A DNA stretch of 64,000 bases from Veillonella_A intestinalis (GTDB lineage: Bacteria; Bacillota; Negativicutes; Veillonellales; Veillonellaceae), in NCBI RefSeq assembly GCF_943192895.1, contig NZ_CALPCB010000002.1:1-64000 (forward strand), written 5' to 3'. Of this stretch, positions 24,758 through 33,054 are shown in pieces (the first letter of the stretch is position 1; every line of letters begins with the position of its first letter). The notes beneath the pieces were generated by a model. The model did no database searches, was not told the origin of the DNA, and saw nothing but the letters and a program-made list of their open reading frames with translations. Position numbers and translations under genes: made by a program.

Positions 24758-25762
24758 ATGACAAAATATCTAGTAATGCAGAAGAAGCATATGACGAGTC
24801 TTGTGAAGCGTCATACAGGGCTTGTTCTGTTACTCTTAGCAATGGTGTTTATTACTATTTCAGGCTTTGCTTGGAATGAAAAATCTGTCACAATTATTGC
24901 CGATGGAGAGACACGCGTTGTTAAGACACACCTCAACTCAGCGGATGGGATTTTACATGATGCCGGGATTGCGCTTGGTAGTAAAGATGCTATTTTATTG
25001 AGTACAGCTACTGTACAAAATGGCACAGAACTTACTGTAGTAAGAGCGTTTCCTGTAAAAGTAACTGTTGATGGCGTAGCTTCAGAAGTGATGACTGTGC
25101 AAACAACAGCCCAAGGCTTAGCTGATGAGTTGGGATATAAGGCACCTAATTACGTACCATTGGGCGATAGTGACACACACTTGCAAGCAGGTAGTGAGGT
25201 AGCAATAGCCCGAGTAACCAGTCGTTCTGTTAAAACGTATGAAAAACCTGTAGAAGTACAGGTCATTCGTCAACGAGATGATTCTATGCACGTAGGTGAG
25301 CAAGAAGTAGTTCAAGAAGGAACTGCTGGCTTAGTTTCCGTTCAAGAAGAAATCTTGTACCAGGATGGTAAAGAGATTAAAAAGCAAATTATTAGTCAGA
25401 ATGATATTAAACAGATGGTACCGACAATCATCAAAGAAGGTTCCCGTGATGTAGTTGAAACATCACGTGGGGTAGTACGTTATCGCGAGGTGCTTACAAT
25501 GGAAGCGAGCGCGTATTTACCAGGCGATGGTGATGGTCGAGGCATCACAGCTACCGGTATGGTGGCTAGACGAGGCGTAGTAGCAGTTGACCCTAATGTA
25601 ATTCCATTGGGGACACGGTTATACATTCCTGGTTATGGCATGGCCATAGCTGCGGATACAGGTGGGGCTATTCGAGGTCATCGGATTGATTTATTGATGG
25701 ACTCGTATGGTGAGGCTATGGAATTTGGCCGTCAATCTATTGAAGTTTATGTGTTACAATAA
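24758..25762 (+). CDS. YabE-like DUF348-G5-3D domain wall protein
   Basis: A 334-residue exported or membrane-anchored protein with one N-terminal hydrophobic segment (about residues 20-38). Two DUF348 repeats (about 42-150), a G5-like segment (about 160-235) and a C-terminal 3D domain (about 245-334) follow. The 3D domain has TMEASAYLPGDGDG, AADTGGAIRGHRIDLLMD and EFGRQSIEVYV. This is the YabE / stationary-phase-survival architecture of Firmicutes, related to resuscitation-promoting factors and thought to remodel peptidoglycan. Its place before rnmV and rsmA matches Bacillus yabE-rnmV-ksgA. CAGGAGGG precedes the ATG. The 3D domain is closely related to the one at 3964. Confidence 0.9.
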   Translation: MTKYLVMQKKHMTSLVKRHTGLVLLLLAMVFITISGFAWNEKSVTIIADGETRVVKTHLNSADGILHDAGIALGSKDAILLSTATVQNGTELTVVRAFPVKVTVDGVASEVMTVQTTAQGLADELGYKAPNYVPLGDSDTHLQAGSEVAIARVTSRSVKTYEKPVEVQVIRQRDDSMHVGEQEVVQEGTAGLVSVQEEILYQDGKEIKKQIISQNDIKQMVPTIIKEGSRDVVETSRGVVRYREVLTMEASAYLPGDGDGRGITATGMVARRGVVAVDPNVIPLGTRLYIPGYGMAIAADTGGAIRGHRIDLLMDSYGEAMEFGRQSIEVYVLQ

Positions 25763-25800
25763 GTAATTCTATAAAGAAATGTATATGGAAAACGCAGCGT

Positions 25801-25840
25801 AAGAAGCGGTTCACAGTTTTGTGGCCGCTTCTTTATTATT
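25801..25840 (+). terminator. terminator after yabE-like gene
   Basis: AAGAAGCGG and CCGCTTCTT pair, extended by TCACA/TGTGG-like bases, followed by TATTATTT. Confidence 0.85.
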
Positions 25841-25952
25841 TACTCAGAATTTGGTAAAATTAAATAGCAAAAATAGTCAGTTTCTCTCGTAGGAAACTCT
25901 ATTAAAAATTTAACAGAACGTAGTATTAGGCTATTGTGGAAAGGACATACTT

Positions 25953-26492
25953 ATGTTAAAAGAAGTCATTGTAGTAGAAGGTAAGTCAGACATTCAACAA
26001 ATTGCCAAAGCTATAGAAGCTGATTGTATTGCCACGGAAGGTTTTACATTGCGTAAAGGCGTATTAGAGCAGATTCAAGTAGCCTATGACAAACGAGGTA
26101 TTATTATTTTTACAGATCCTGATACGGCTGGAGAACGGATTCGTCGTTTTTTAGCTAAAAAATTTCCTAATGCACAACATGCATTTGTGTCACGTGATTT
26201 AGCAACGGCCAATGATGATATTGGTATTGAACAAGCATCGCCAGAAGCTATTCGGGAAGCATTAAGCAATTTACATACGCATTCGTTAGAATCTTCTGAA
26301 GAATTTACGATGCAAGATATGGTGGCACATAGTTTAACTGGTTTTCCACGGAGTGCCGATAATAGAGCTATTGCAGGGGCAAAATTAGGGATTGGCTATG
26401 GCAATAGTAAGCAATTTTTATACCGCCTTAATCATTATGGCGTTACTCGCGAAGAGTTTAATGAAGCGATGCGTGACATTATGATTGGGTAA
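25953..26492 (+). CDS. rnmV: ribonuclease M5
   Basis: A 179-residue RNase M5, the TOPRIM nuclease that trims 5S rRNA precursors in Firmicutes. The TOPRIM glutamate is in VIVVEGKSD and the aspartate pair in IIIFTDPDTAGERIRR. The C-terminal segment includes SADNRAIAGAKLGIGYGN. AAAGGA is upstream. It is followed 29 bases on by rsmA, the conserved Firmicute pair. Confidence 0.95.
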   Translation: MLKEVIVVEGKSDIQQIAKAIEADCIATEGFTLRKGVLEQIQVAYDKRGIIIFTDPDTAGERIRRFLAKKFPNAQHAFVSRDLATANDDIGIEQASPEAIREALSNLHTHSLESSEEFTMQDMVAHSLTGFPRSADNRAIAGAKLGIGYGNSKQFLYRLNHYGVTREEFNEAMRDIMIG

Positions 26493-26521
26493 ACGTTTAC
26501 TTATATTTTGAAAGGAACTAT

Positions 26522-27379
26522 ATGTTAGAATCAGTTATTGCAAGTCCAGAAGTAGTACATTATATATGTAAACGTTTTGGCATACACATGAGCAAAAAGT
26601 TGGGGCAAAACTTTTTGATTTCTCGCCATGTAGTTGATGATATTGTAAAGGCCGCTCAACTTATACCAGGGGAGCCAGTCCTAGAAATTGGACCGGGTAT
26701 TGGTACGTTGACACAAGGACTAGCTCAGAGCAAAGCTGATGTTACAGCTGTAGAATTAGATCGACGTCTTTTAGAAGTATTAGATACGACCTTAGCGGGC
26801 TATGATAATGTGCGCATTATTCATGGTGATATTTTAAAGGTAAATATTCCTGAATTAATGAATGACAAGCCGTTTAAAGTAGTAGCTAATTTGCCTTATT
26901 ATATTACAACGCCGATTATCATGTCTTTACTAGAGATGAAATTGCCGATTGAGCGTCTTGTTGTGATGGTACAAAAAGAAGTAGCTGAGCGAATGGTAGC
27001 AACGCCAGGTTCTAAGGCGTATGGTGCTTTATCGGTGGCGGTGCAGTATTATACTGAGCCAGATATTGTGTTTGAAGTATCACCAAAATCATTTTTACCA
27101 CCACCAGAAGTAACCAGTGCTGTTATTCGTTGTCGTTTGCGTAAAGAACCACCAGTGCAAGTAGGGGATGAACGTTTATTATTCCGCGTTATTAAAGCTG
27201 CTTTTGCACAACGGCGTAAGACTTTTAGCAATACTATGAAAACGACAGGGCTTAGTAAAGAACAGATTGAAGCTATTTTAAGCGAGGCTCAGATTGATGG
27301 TAGTTTGCGAGGCGAAACTTTTACTTTAGATGAATTTGCTCGCTTAGCTAATGCTTGGCATTCACTATATGGTGCATAA
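26522..27379 (+). CDS. rsmA: 16S rRNA adenine dimethyltransferase
   Basis: A 285-residue KsgA/RsmA enzyme that dimethylates A1518 and A1519 near the 3' end of 16S rRNA using SAM. Motifs: KLGQNFLISRHVVDDIV, SAM motif I VLEIGPGIGTLT, the acidic residue in AVELDRRL, and the catalytic VVANLPYYITTPI. Length is typical. AAAGGA lies upstream of the ATG. Downstream, a polysaccharide deacetylase gene begins 11 bases after the stop. Confidence 0.97.
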   Translation: MLESVIASPEVVHYICKRFGIHMSKKLGQNFLISRHVVDDIVKAAQLIPGEPVLEIGPGIGTLTQGLAQSKADVTAVELDRRLLEVLDTTLAGYDNVRIIHGDILKVNIPELMNDKPFKVVANLPYYITTPIIMSLLEMKLPIERLVVMVQKEVAERMVATPGSKAYGALSVAVQYYTEPDIVFEVSPKSFLPPPEVTSAVIRCRLRKEPPVQVGDERLLFRVIKAAFAQRRKTFSNTMKTTGLSKEQIEAILSEAQIDGSLRGETFTLDEFARLANAWHSLYGA

Positions 27380-27390
27380 GGACGCATAAC

Positions 27391-28233
27391 ATGTTACAAA
27401 AAGTTTTTAAGGGAATCGGTTTATTGGCGCTTATACTAACAATTATTATGGTTGGTTTTTATGCAACAGCACCTATATATTCATGGCGTGGTATTCCCGT
27501 CTTAAATTATCATCAAGTGAATGATGAGAAGTTTTCACCACTAACAATGAAAACCAGCGACTTTGAAGCACAGATGGCATATTTGCATGAGGAAGGCTTT
27601 CATGCTATTACGCTAAATCAACTTTATAATTATTTACAAAATAATGTTTCCTTGCCTGAAAAACCAGTGGTCATTACCTTTGATGATGGTTATGTAGATA
27701 ACTATGAAAAGGCAATGCCAATTTTGCAAAAATATGGCATGAAGGCAACCCTATTTATGATTGGCGATTCTATTGGTACTCCCGGTTTTTTAAATGCAGA
27801 GCAATTGCGAGCGATGGAGGCGAGTCAGACTTTTGATATAGAGTCTCACACGTATAGTCATAAAGATTTGCGTTCTTTAGCATTAAGTGCAGTGACGACA
27901 GAGCTTATAAAGTCTAAACAGCTGCTAGAAGGTGTACTAGGCCATTCTGTGGAATATATTGCGTATCCTTGTGGTTTTACTACGGCTGACATAGATAATT
28001 TAACTAAACAAGCGGGCTATCGTTTAGCTTTCACTGTAGATACAGGTAATGTCAATCAAGGGGCGAATAATTTTAATTTGAATCGTGTGCCTATATTTGA
28101 AGGGGACAATCCGCTATTGAGTATGAAATTGCGTTTGCATTATGTAGAAATAGTAGGTGGCCTTTGGTCATTACGCGATTTTTTACGTGCTCATAATCAA
28201 CCAACTTTGGCGGCATTAGTTCCGTTATTTTAA
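27391..28233 (+). CDS. polysaccharide deacetylase family protein
   Basis: A 280-residue protein with one N-terminal membrane segment (about residues 5-28) and a NodB-type deacetylase domain. Metal-site motifs are VITFDDGYVDN (the Asp-Asp pair) and ESHTYSHKDL (HxxxH). A YPCG motif follows in EYIAYPCGFT. Such enzymes remove N-acetyl groups from peptidoglycan or surface polysaccharide; the substrate is not evident. The ATG at 27391 is favoured because AAGGAC lies eight bases before it; an upstream in-frame start lies inside rsmA. The C-terminal 40 residues are not typical of the domain. Confidence 0.88.
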   Translation: MLQKVFKGIGLLALILTIIMVGFYATAPIYSWRGIPVLNYHQVNDEKFSPLTMKTSDFEAQMAYLHEEGFHAITLNQLYNYLQNNVSLPEKPVVITFDDGYVDNYEKAMPILQKYGMKATLFMIGDSIGTPGFLNAEQLRAMEASQTFDIESHTYSHKDLRSLALSAVTTELIKSKQLLEGVLGHSVEYIAYPCGFTTADIDNLTKQAGYRLAFTVDTGNVNQGANNFNLNRVPIFEGDNPLLSMKLRLHYVEIVGGLWSLRDFLRAHNQPTLAALVPLF

Positions 28234-28253
28234 AAAGTAATTAAAATATATAT

Positions 28254-28325
28254 AAAGAAACCCTGACTATGTCTGAAAATAAGTGCTATGCATATTACCT
28301 CGTTCATGGTCGGGGTTTCTTTGCC
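28254..28325. terminator. long bidirectional hairpin after deacetylase gene
   Basis: An 18-base stem with two G-U pairs runs from 28254 to 28271 (AAAGAAACCCTGAC...) and 28305 to 28322 (...GTCGGGGTTTCTTT). The loop is 33 bases. T- and A-runs on both flanks let it work in either direction between the convergent deacetylase and prfC genes. No gene lies in 28234-28594. Confidence 0.75.
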
Positions 28326-28480
28326 TTTATACGCCACAACATTACGCAATCTTGATACAACGCTCCTTGGTTGCAAAGGGCCAAAGGATTAGCTAGAATT
28401 CGTATTGTTGTCGATTAGGAGTTTTTTGAAATAGATATTTTGATTTTAAATTTTGTATTAAATTTTCATTATAATAAAAG

Positions 28481-28547
28481 AACCTATCCCATAGAGCAAT
28501 ACCTTTGGCTACATGTAGCAGGTTTGCGAATCGGATAGGTTTTTTAG
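28481..28547. terminator. large-loop hairpin near the prfC 3' end
   Basis: AACCTATCC (28481-28489) pairs with GGATAGGTT (28533-28541) and is followed by TTTTTAG. The 43-base loop includes the palindrome GCTACATGTAGC, giving a branched structure. On the minus strand it lies about 50 bases after the prfC stop. Confidence 0.75.
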
Positions 28548-28594
28548 TGTTTTGTTGTGGTGTAAATACTTTATTACACAACTTTTATAAGTAA

Positions 28595-30196
28595 TTATTC
28601 ATTTAAGTGCTCATTGAGCGGTGGCGTTTCAAGGAATGTTACGTCAGGATTGCGCTCTACCACCCAACCCATTTGCCATTCATTGCTGATCAAGATAACC
28701 GTACGGCCACGATTATCTTTTACAGCCATAGCATTATCGAGCCCTTTTAGTTGTTTAATATCTACATTGCCTTTTACCCAGCGTGCTACGCTATATGGTA
28801 GGGAATCGGTAATAGGTTCTACGCCATATTCATTTCGTAGACGATATTGTAATACTTCAAATTGAAGCATACCAACAGCACCAACGATGAAGGAATCAAG
28901 GGAATGAGGCTGTTCAAAAATTTGGACGGCCCCTTCTTGTGCTAGTTGCGTCATACCTTTTTGGAATTGTTTCCGTTTCATAGTGTCTTTTGGACTTACG
29001 CGAGCAAAGAACTCTGGCGGGAAGACAGGGAAGTCACCAAAGGTTACTTTATGGTTCGCTGCACAGAGCGTATCACCTACACCCATAGTGCCTGCATCAA
29101 AGACACCAATAATATCGCCTGGATAGGCTTCGTCAATAATAGTACGCTCAGTAGCTAAAAATTGTTGTGGCTGTGCTAGGCGAATTGTTTTACCGGATTG
29201 GCGGTGAAGAACAGACATGCCTTTTTCAAATTTGCCAGAGCAGATACGCATGAATACAATACGGTCATGATGGTTTGGATTCATGTTAGCTTGGATTTTA
29301 AAAACAAAAGCCGAAAAATCTTCTGAAGAAGCTTCTACAGTTTCTTCTAACGCTTGGCGTGGTGCTGGAGACGGTGCTAAATCAAGGAATTTTTCTAAGA
29401 ACGGTTTTACACCGAAGTTAGTCATAGCAGAACCAAAGAACATAGGCGTTAATTCACCAGCGCGGACGCGATCAAAATCGAATTCATCACCAGCAACATC
29501 TAGGAGTTCAATATCATCAATAAGAGATTGATGGACTTCGTCACCTAGGAGTTCACGGAAGGCTGGGTCATCAACAGATTCTTTAGTGGACGCTAATTTT
29601 TGCTGACCGTGGGTTTCATCTTTGGCAAATAAATCAACAGTGTGCGTTTCACGATCATAAATGCCTTGGTATTCACCATTAATCCCTACAGGCCAATTCA
29701 TTGGCACTGCACGAATGCCTAAGGAGTTTTCAATTTCTTCCATTAAATCAAATGGATTACGGCCAAAGTGGTCAATTTTGTTAACAAAGGTAAAAATAGG
29801 GATACCACGTTCTTTACAAACCGCAAAGAGTTTTTTTGTCTGTGCTTCCACACCTTTGGCGACGTCGATAAGCATGACAGCACTGTCGGCAGCCATAAGA
29901 GTACGGTATGTATCTTCTGAGAAATCCTGGTGACCAGGGGTGTCCAAAATATTAACTCGGCAACCATCATAGTCGAATTGAAGTACTGAACTTGTAACTG
30001 AAATACCACGTTGTTTTTCAATTTCCATCCAGTCAGATACAGCATATTTTTGTGTTTTACGAGACTTTACGGAACCTGCTAAGTGAATAGCACCACCGTA
30101 AAGGAGTAGTTTTTCCGTTAATGTAGTTTTACCGGCGTCAGGATGCGAGATGATCGCGAAGGTGCGCCGACGTTTTACTTCTTCTAAGAATGTCAT
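28595..30196 (-). CDS. prfC: peptide chain release factor 3
   Basis: A 533-residue translational GTPase of the RF3 family, which removes RF1/RF2 from the ribosome after termination. G1 is AIISHPDAGKTTLTEK, the switch region has KQRGISVTSSV, G3 is DTPGHQDFS and G4 is TFVNKIDH. Domain 2 and the RF3 C-terminal domain (EVLQYRLRNEYGVE) follow. Length is normal. It is transcribed away from topB, with a shared 130-base promoter region, and converges on the deacetylase gene. Confidence 0.96.
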   Translation of the reverse strand: MTFLEEVKRRRTFAIISHPDAGKTTLTEKLLLYGGAIHLAGSVKSRKTQKYAVSDWMEIEKQRGISVTSSVLQFDYDGCRVNILDTPGHQDFSEDTYRTLMAADSAVMLIDVAKGVEAQTKKLFAVCKERGIPIFTFVNKIDHFGRNPFDLMEEIENSLGIRAVPMNWPVGINGEYQGIYDRETHTVDLFAKDETHGQQKLASTKESVDDPAFRELLGDEVHQSLIDDIELLDVAGDEFDFDRVRAGELTPMFFGSAMTNFGVKPFLEKFLDLAPSPAPRQALEETVEASSEDFSAFVFKIQANMNPNHHDRIVFMRICSGKFEKGMSVLHRQSGKTIRLAQPQQFLATERTIIDEAYPGDIIGVFDAGTMGVGDTLCAANHKVTFGDFPVFPPEFFARVSPKDTMKRKQFQKGMTQLAQEGAVQIFEQPHSLDSFIVGAVGMLQFEVLQYRLRNEYGVEPITDSLPYSVARWVKGNVDIKQLKGLDNAMAVKDNRGRTVILISNEWQMGWVVERNPDVTFLETPPLNEHLNE

Positions 30197-30325
30197 GTTG
30201 TCACCTCATACAAATTATCTATCCTTAAAATTATATACTACAATATGCTTGGTTGTCATTAAGGAAGTAGATTTCTTTTATGAAACGCAAAGATAGTGTA
30301 TAATAGAACAGATAAAGGAGGGCCT

Positions 30326-32776
30326 ATGAGATTATTTATTGCCGAAAAGCCAAGTATGGGGCGAGAAATAAGTAAATATTTGCCAGAACAGAGCCGTGTA
30401 CAAAAACGCGATGGTTTTATTGTACAAGGTGATGATGTGGTGACATGGGCCTTCGGCCATGTATTAGAACAGGCTGAGCCTGGCGACTATAATGAGCGTT
30501 ATAAGCGATGGAATGCAGCGGATTTGCCAATTGTGCCTGATGAGTGGCGCTTATTAATTACTAAAAGTAGTGAAAAGCAGTTTTATACAATTAAAAAGCT
30601 CATTGAGGAAGCCGATGAAATAGTTAATGCTGGTGACCCGGATAGAGAAGGGCAATTGCTAATTGATGAAATTTTATTGTTTGTCAATAATACAAAGCCA
30701 GTAAAACGTATTTTGTTGAACGCATTAGATGAGAAATCAATTCGTTCAGCTTTAGCTGACTTACGTGATAATAAAGATTTTTATAATTTGCAACAATCTG
30801 CCTTAGCAAGAGCACGGGCGGATTGGTTAATTGGCATGAATTTATCCCGTGCTTATACATTGCAACAGCGTCGTCAAGGTAATAAAGTCACATTTCCTAT
30901 TGGCCGTGTTAAAACGCCAACTTTGGCGCTTGTAGTGCGACGGGAACGAGAATTAGACAACTTTGTACCTGTGGATTATTTTACTTTAAAAGTATTATAT
31001 GAACATGCTAATGGTAGTTTCTGGACAACCTGGCAGCCAAAAGATGAACAAATTGGTTTAGATCCAGAAGGTCGTTTGCTGAATAAAGCCATTGTTGAAG
31101 AATTGGCTAAACGGTTAGTAGATAGTAAGACAGGCATTATTGAAAAGCGTGAAAAAACTAAGAAAAAGGAGCCTCAAAAACTACCTTTATCATTATCGGC
31201 GTTGCAAGTAGCAGCTGGTAAAGCTTATGGCTATGATCCACAACAAGTATTAGATACAGCACAGAAATTATATGAGAAAAAATTAACGACCTATCCTCGT
31301 TCAGATTGTGACTATTTGCCGAATAACCAATATGCAGATCGTCAGAGTATTTTAGCAAATTTAAGCAAAAATAGTGGGGTTATTGGTGAATGGGCTAAGA
31401 ACGCTGACCAAACTATTAAATCTCGTGCTTGGAATGATAAGAAGATTACCGCCCATCATGCCATTATACCGACTACAGTGGCTTGTAATATGGCAACGCT
31501 ACCAGAAATGGAACGGAATATTTATTTCTTAATTGCGCAGTCATATATTGGGCAATTTTATCCAGAACATGAATATGAGCAAACGCGCTTGACCGTAGGG
31601 CAAGAGGGAGAGCAGTTTGTTGCTCATGGTCGTGTTATTACTGTGCTAGGCTGGAAAGCATTATTTCAAAAGCCTAAGAAGACAGAACAAAATGGTGATA
31701 CCACAGATTCTGATTCCAGTGATGGGGATACTAACGAAGAAAATGAAGATTCCTCTAGTACAGGCAAAAAAGGACCGGTTATTGAGGACAGTGGTGAATT
31801 ACCAAATGTAAAAAAGGGTGATACCGTAGTTATGGATAACTATGCGATTGATCCTAAGCAGACAAAGCCACCAAGTCGTTTTACGGCAGCTACATTATTA
31901 CAAGCTATGAAGGAAATTCACAAGTATGTAAAAAATGAAGACTTGAAAAAGCAATTAAAAGCTGTATCTGGCATTGGGACAGAAGCAACTCGAGCTACCA
32001 TTATTGATGAGTTAATCAATCGTAAATTTATGTCCGTAAAAGGAAAGAAAAAAGTCATTCAACCTACAGAGTTAGGATATTTATTAGTGGATGCCTTGCC
32101 AGAAGAAATGTTATATCCTGATGAGACCGCTTTGTGGGAAGAGCGATTGGCGGCTATGAGTGAAGGGGCTGATACGTTAGATTCATTTTTGACGGATCAG
32201 GTTGCATTTTTGAAACGCCTGATTGAAAAAACTAACAATGGGCTTACTATGGATGGTTTAGATACAGATGGGTTTAATATTGCTAGTACCGTACGAACGG
32301 TGAAACGACAGGCTCCATTAACTGGCGATAGTTCGCTAGGAGGGGGCGAAGGCAGTCATAGTGTAGCTGGGCGGCAGGGTTTAAGTGAAGAAGAATTAAG
32401 TAAGTTAGCCGATTGTCCTGCTTGTGGGCAGGGAAAGTTACAGCTACGCAAAGGTAAATTTGGTGAGTTTTATGGCTGTACAGAATTTCCTAAGTGCCGT
32501 CATACACAGCCTGTAGGTGGTGTTAATCGCAGTTCTTTTAATGGTGATGGCGGAGTACCTTATGGGGCACAAGATCAAGTTGATTTACAAGTAGTTAATG
32601 CATTAAAAGAAGGAGAAGCCAAGGGAACTTTGACATATAAATGCCCTCGGTGTAATGAAGGGTATTTAGTGCCTATTACACGAAATGGTCGTGTGAATTG
32701 GACTTGCTCTAATCAACCACAGTGTAGAACAATTGTGGCGGATGTGGAGGGAAAACCTATTAAATTTTCTACCTGA
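30326..32776 (+). CDS. topB: DNA topoisomerase III
   Basis: An 816-residue type IA topoisomerase that passes single DNA strands and decatenates. The TOPRIM start MRLFIAEKPSMGREI, the acidic NAGDPDREGQLLIDE and the active-site tyrosine in LTTYPRSDC are present. Two C-terminal four-cysteine zinc ribbons (CPACGQGK...C..FPKC; CPRCNEGY...C..QPQC) end the protein. A Ser/Asp/Glu-rich insert of about 40 residues (about 450-490) interrupts the domain II/III region and is unusual. The ATG at 30326 directly follows AAAGGAGGGCC; the longer in-frame start at 30296 overlaps a TATAAT at 30299. Confidence 0.93.
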   Translation: MRLFIAEKPSMGREISKYLPEQSRVQKRDGFIVQGDDVVTWAFGHVLEQAEPGDYNERYKRWNAADLPIVPDEWRLLITKSSEKQFYTIKKLIEEADEIVNAGDPDREGQLLIDEILLFVNNTKPVKRILLNALDEKSIRSALADLRDNKDFYNLQQSALARARADWLIGMNLSRAYTLQQRRQGNKVTFPIGRVKTPTLALVVRRERELDNFVPVDYFTLKVLYEHANGSFWTTWQPKDEQIGLDPEGRLLNKAIVEELAKRLVDSKTGIIEKREKTKKKEPQKLPLSLSALQVAAGKAYGYDPQQVLDTAQKLYEKKLTTYPRSDCDYLPNNQYADRQSILANLSKNSGVIGEWAKNADQTIKSRAWNDKKITAHHAIIPTTVACNMATLPEMERNIYFLIAQSYIGQFYPEHEYEQTRLTVGQEGEQFVAHGRVITVLGWKALFQKPKKTEQNGDTTDSDSSDGDTNEENEDSSSTGKKGPVIEDSGELPNVKKGDTVVMDNYAIDPKQTKPPSRFTAATLLQAMKEIHKYVKNEDLKKQLKAVSGIGTEATRATIIDELINRKFMSVKGKKKVIQPTELGYLLVDALPEEMLYPDETALWEERLAAMSEGADTLDSFLTDQVAFLKRLIEKTNNGLTMDGLDTDGFNIASTVRTVKRQAPLTGDSSLGGGEGSHSVAGRQGLSEEELSKLADCPACGQGKLQLRKGKFGEFYGCTEFPKCRHTQPVGGVNRSSFNGDGGVPYGAQDQVDLQVVNALKEGEAKGTLTYKCPRCNEGYLVPITRNGRVNWTCSNQPQCRTIVADVEGKPIKFST

Positions 32777-32781
32777 TTATT

Positions 32782-32858
32782 AAAAAGCCAATTATATCTA
32801 CCGAAAACTGACGTTCTTACGAACAATGATTTTCTTGTAGCTATAATTGGCTTTTTCC
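32782..32858 (+). terminator. large-loop terminator after topB
   Basis: A perfect 15-base stem, AAAAAGCCAATTATA (32782-32796) with TATAATTGGCTTTTT (32842-32856), encloses a 45-base loop. The loop has its own CGTTC/GAAC stem-loop. Confidence 0.85.
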
Positions 32859-32953
32859 CTATTGTATAAAAGGCGTCGCCCGTTCACTAGTTAAATGACA
32901 AAAAGACTATTTTTAAGTAAATGTAGACTTATATCTTGAAGGTTTTTATTTAT

Positions 32954-32998
32954 AAAAGGGCTCTTAGCTGTCATAAGTTTACAGCTAAGAGCCCTTTT
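32954..32998. terminator. bidirectional terminator, topB/helicase
   Basis: A perfect 18-base stem: AAAAGGGCTCTTAGCTGT (32954-32971) and ACAGCTAAGAGCCCTTTT (32981-32998) around a 9-base loop. It lies between the convergent topB (+) and helicase (-) genes, with T-runs in both directions. Confidence 0.9.
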
Positions 32999-33054
32999 AA
33001 TTAATAGAAAGTTTTAATTAAAATCGGTCTTTTTTACATTAGTTAAATCGCCAT

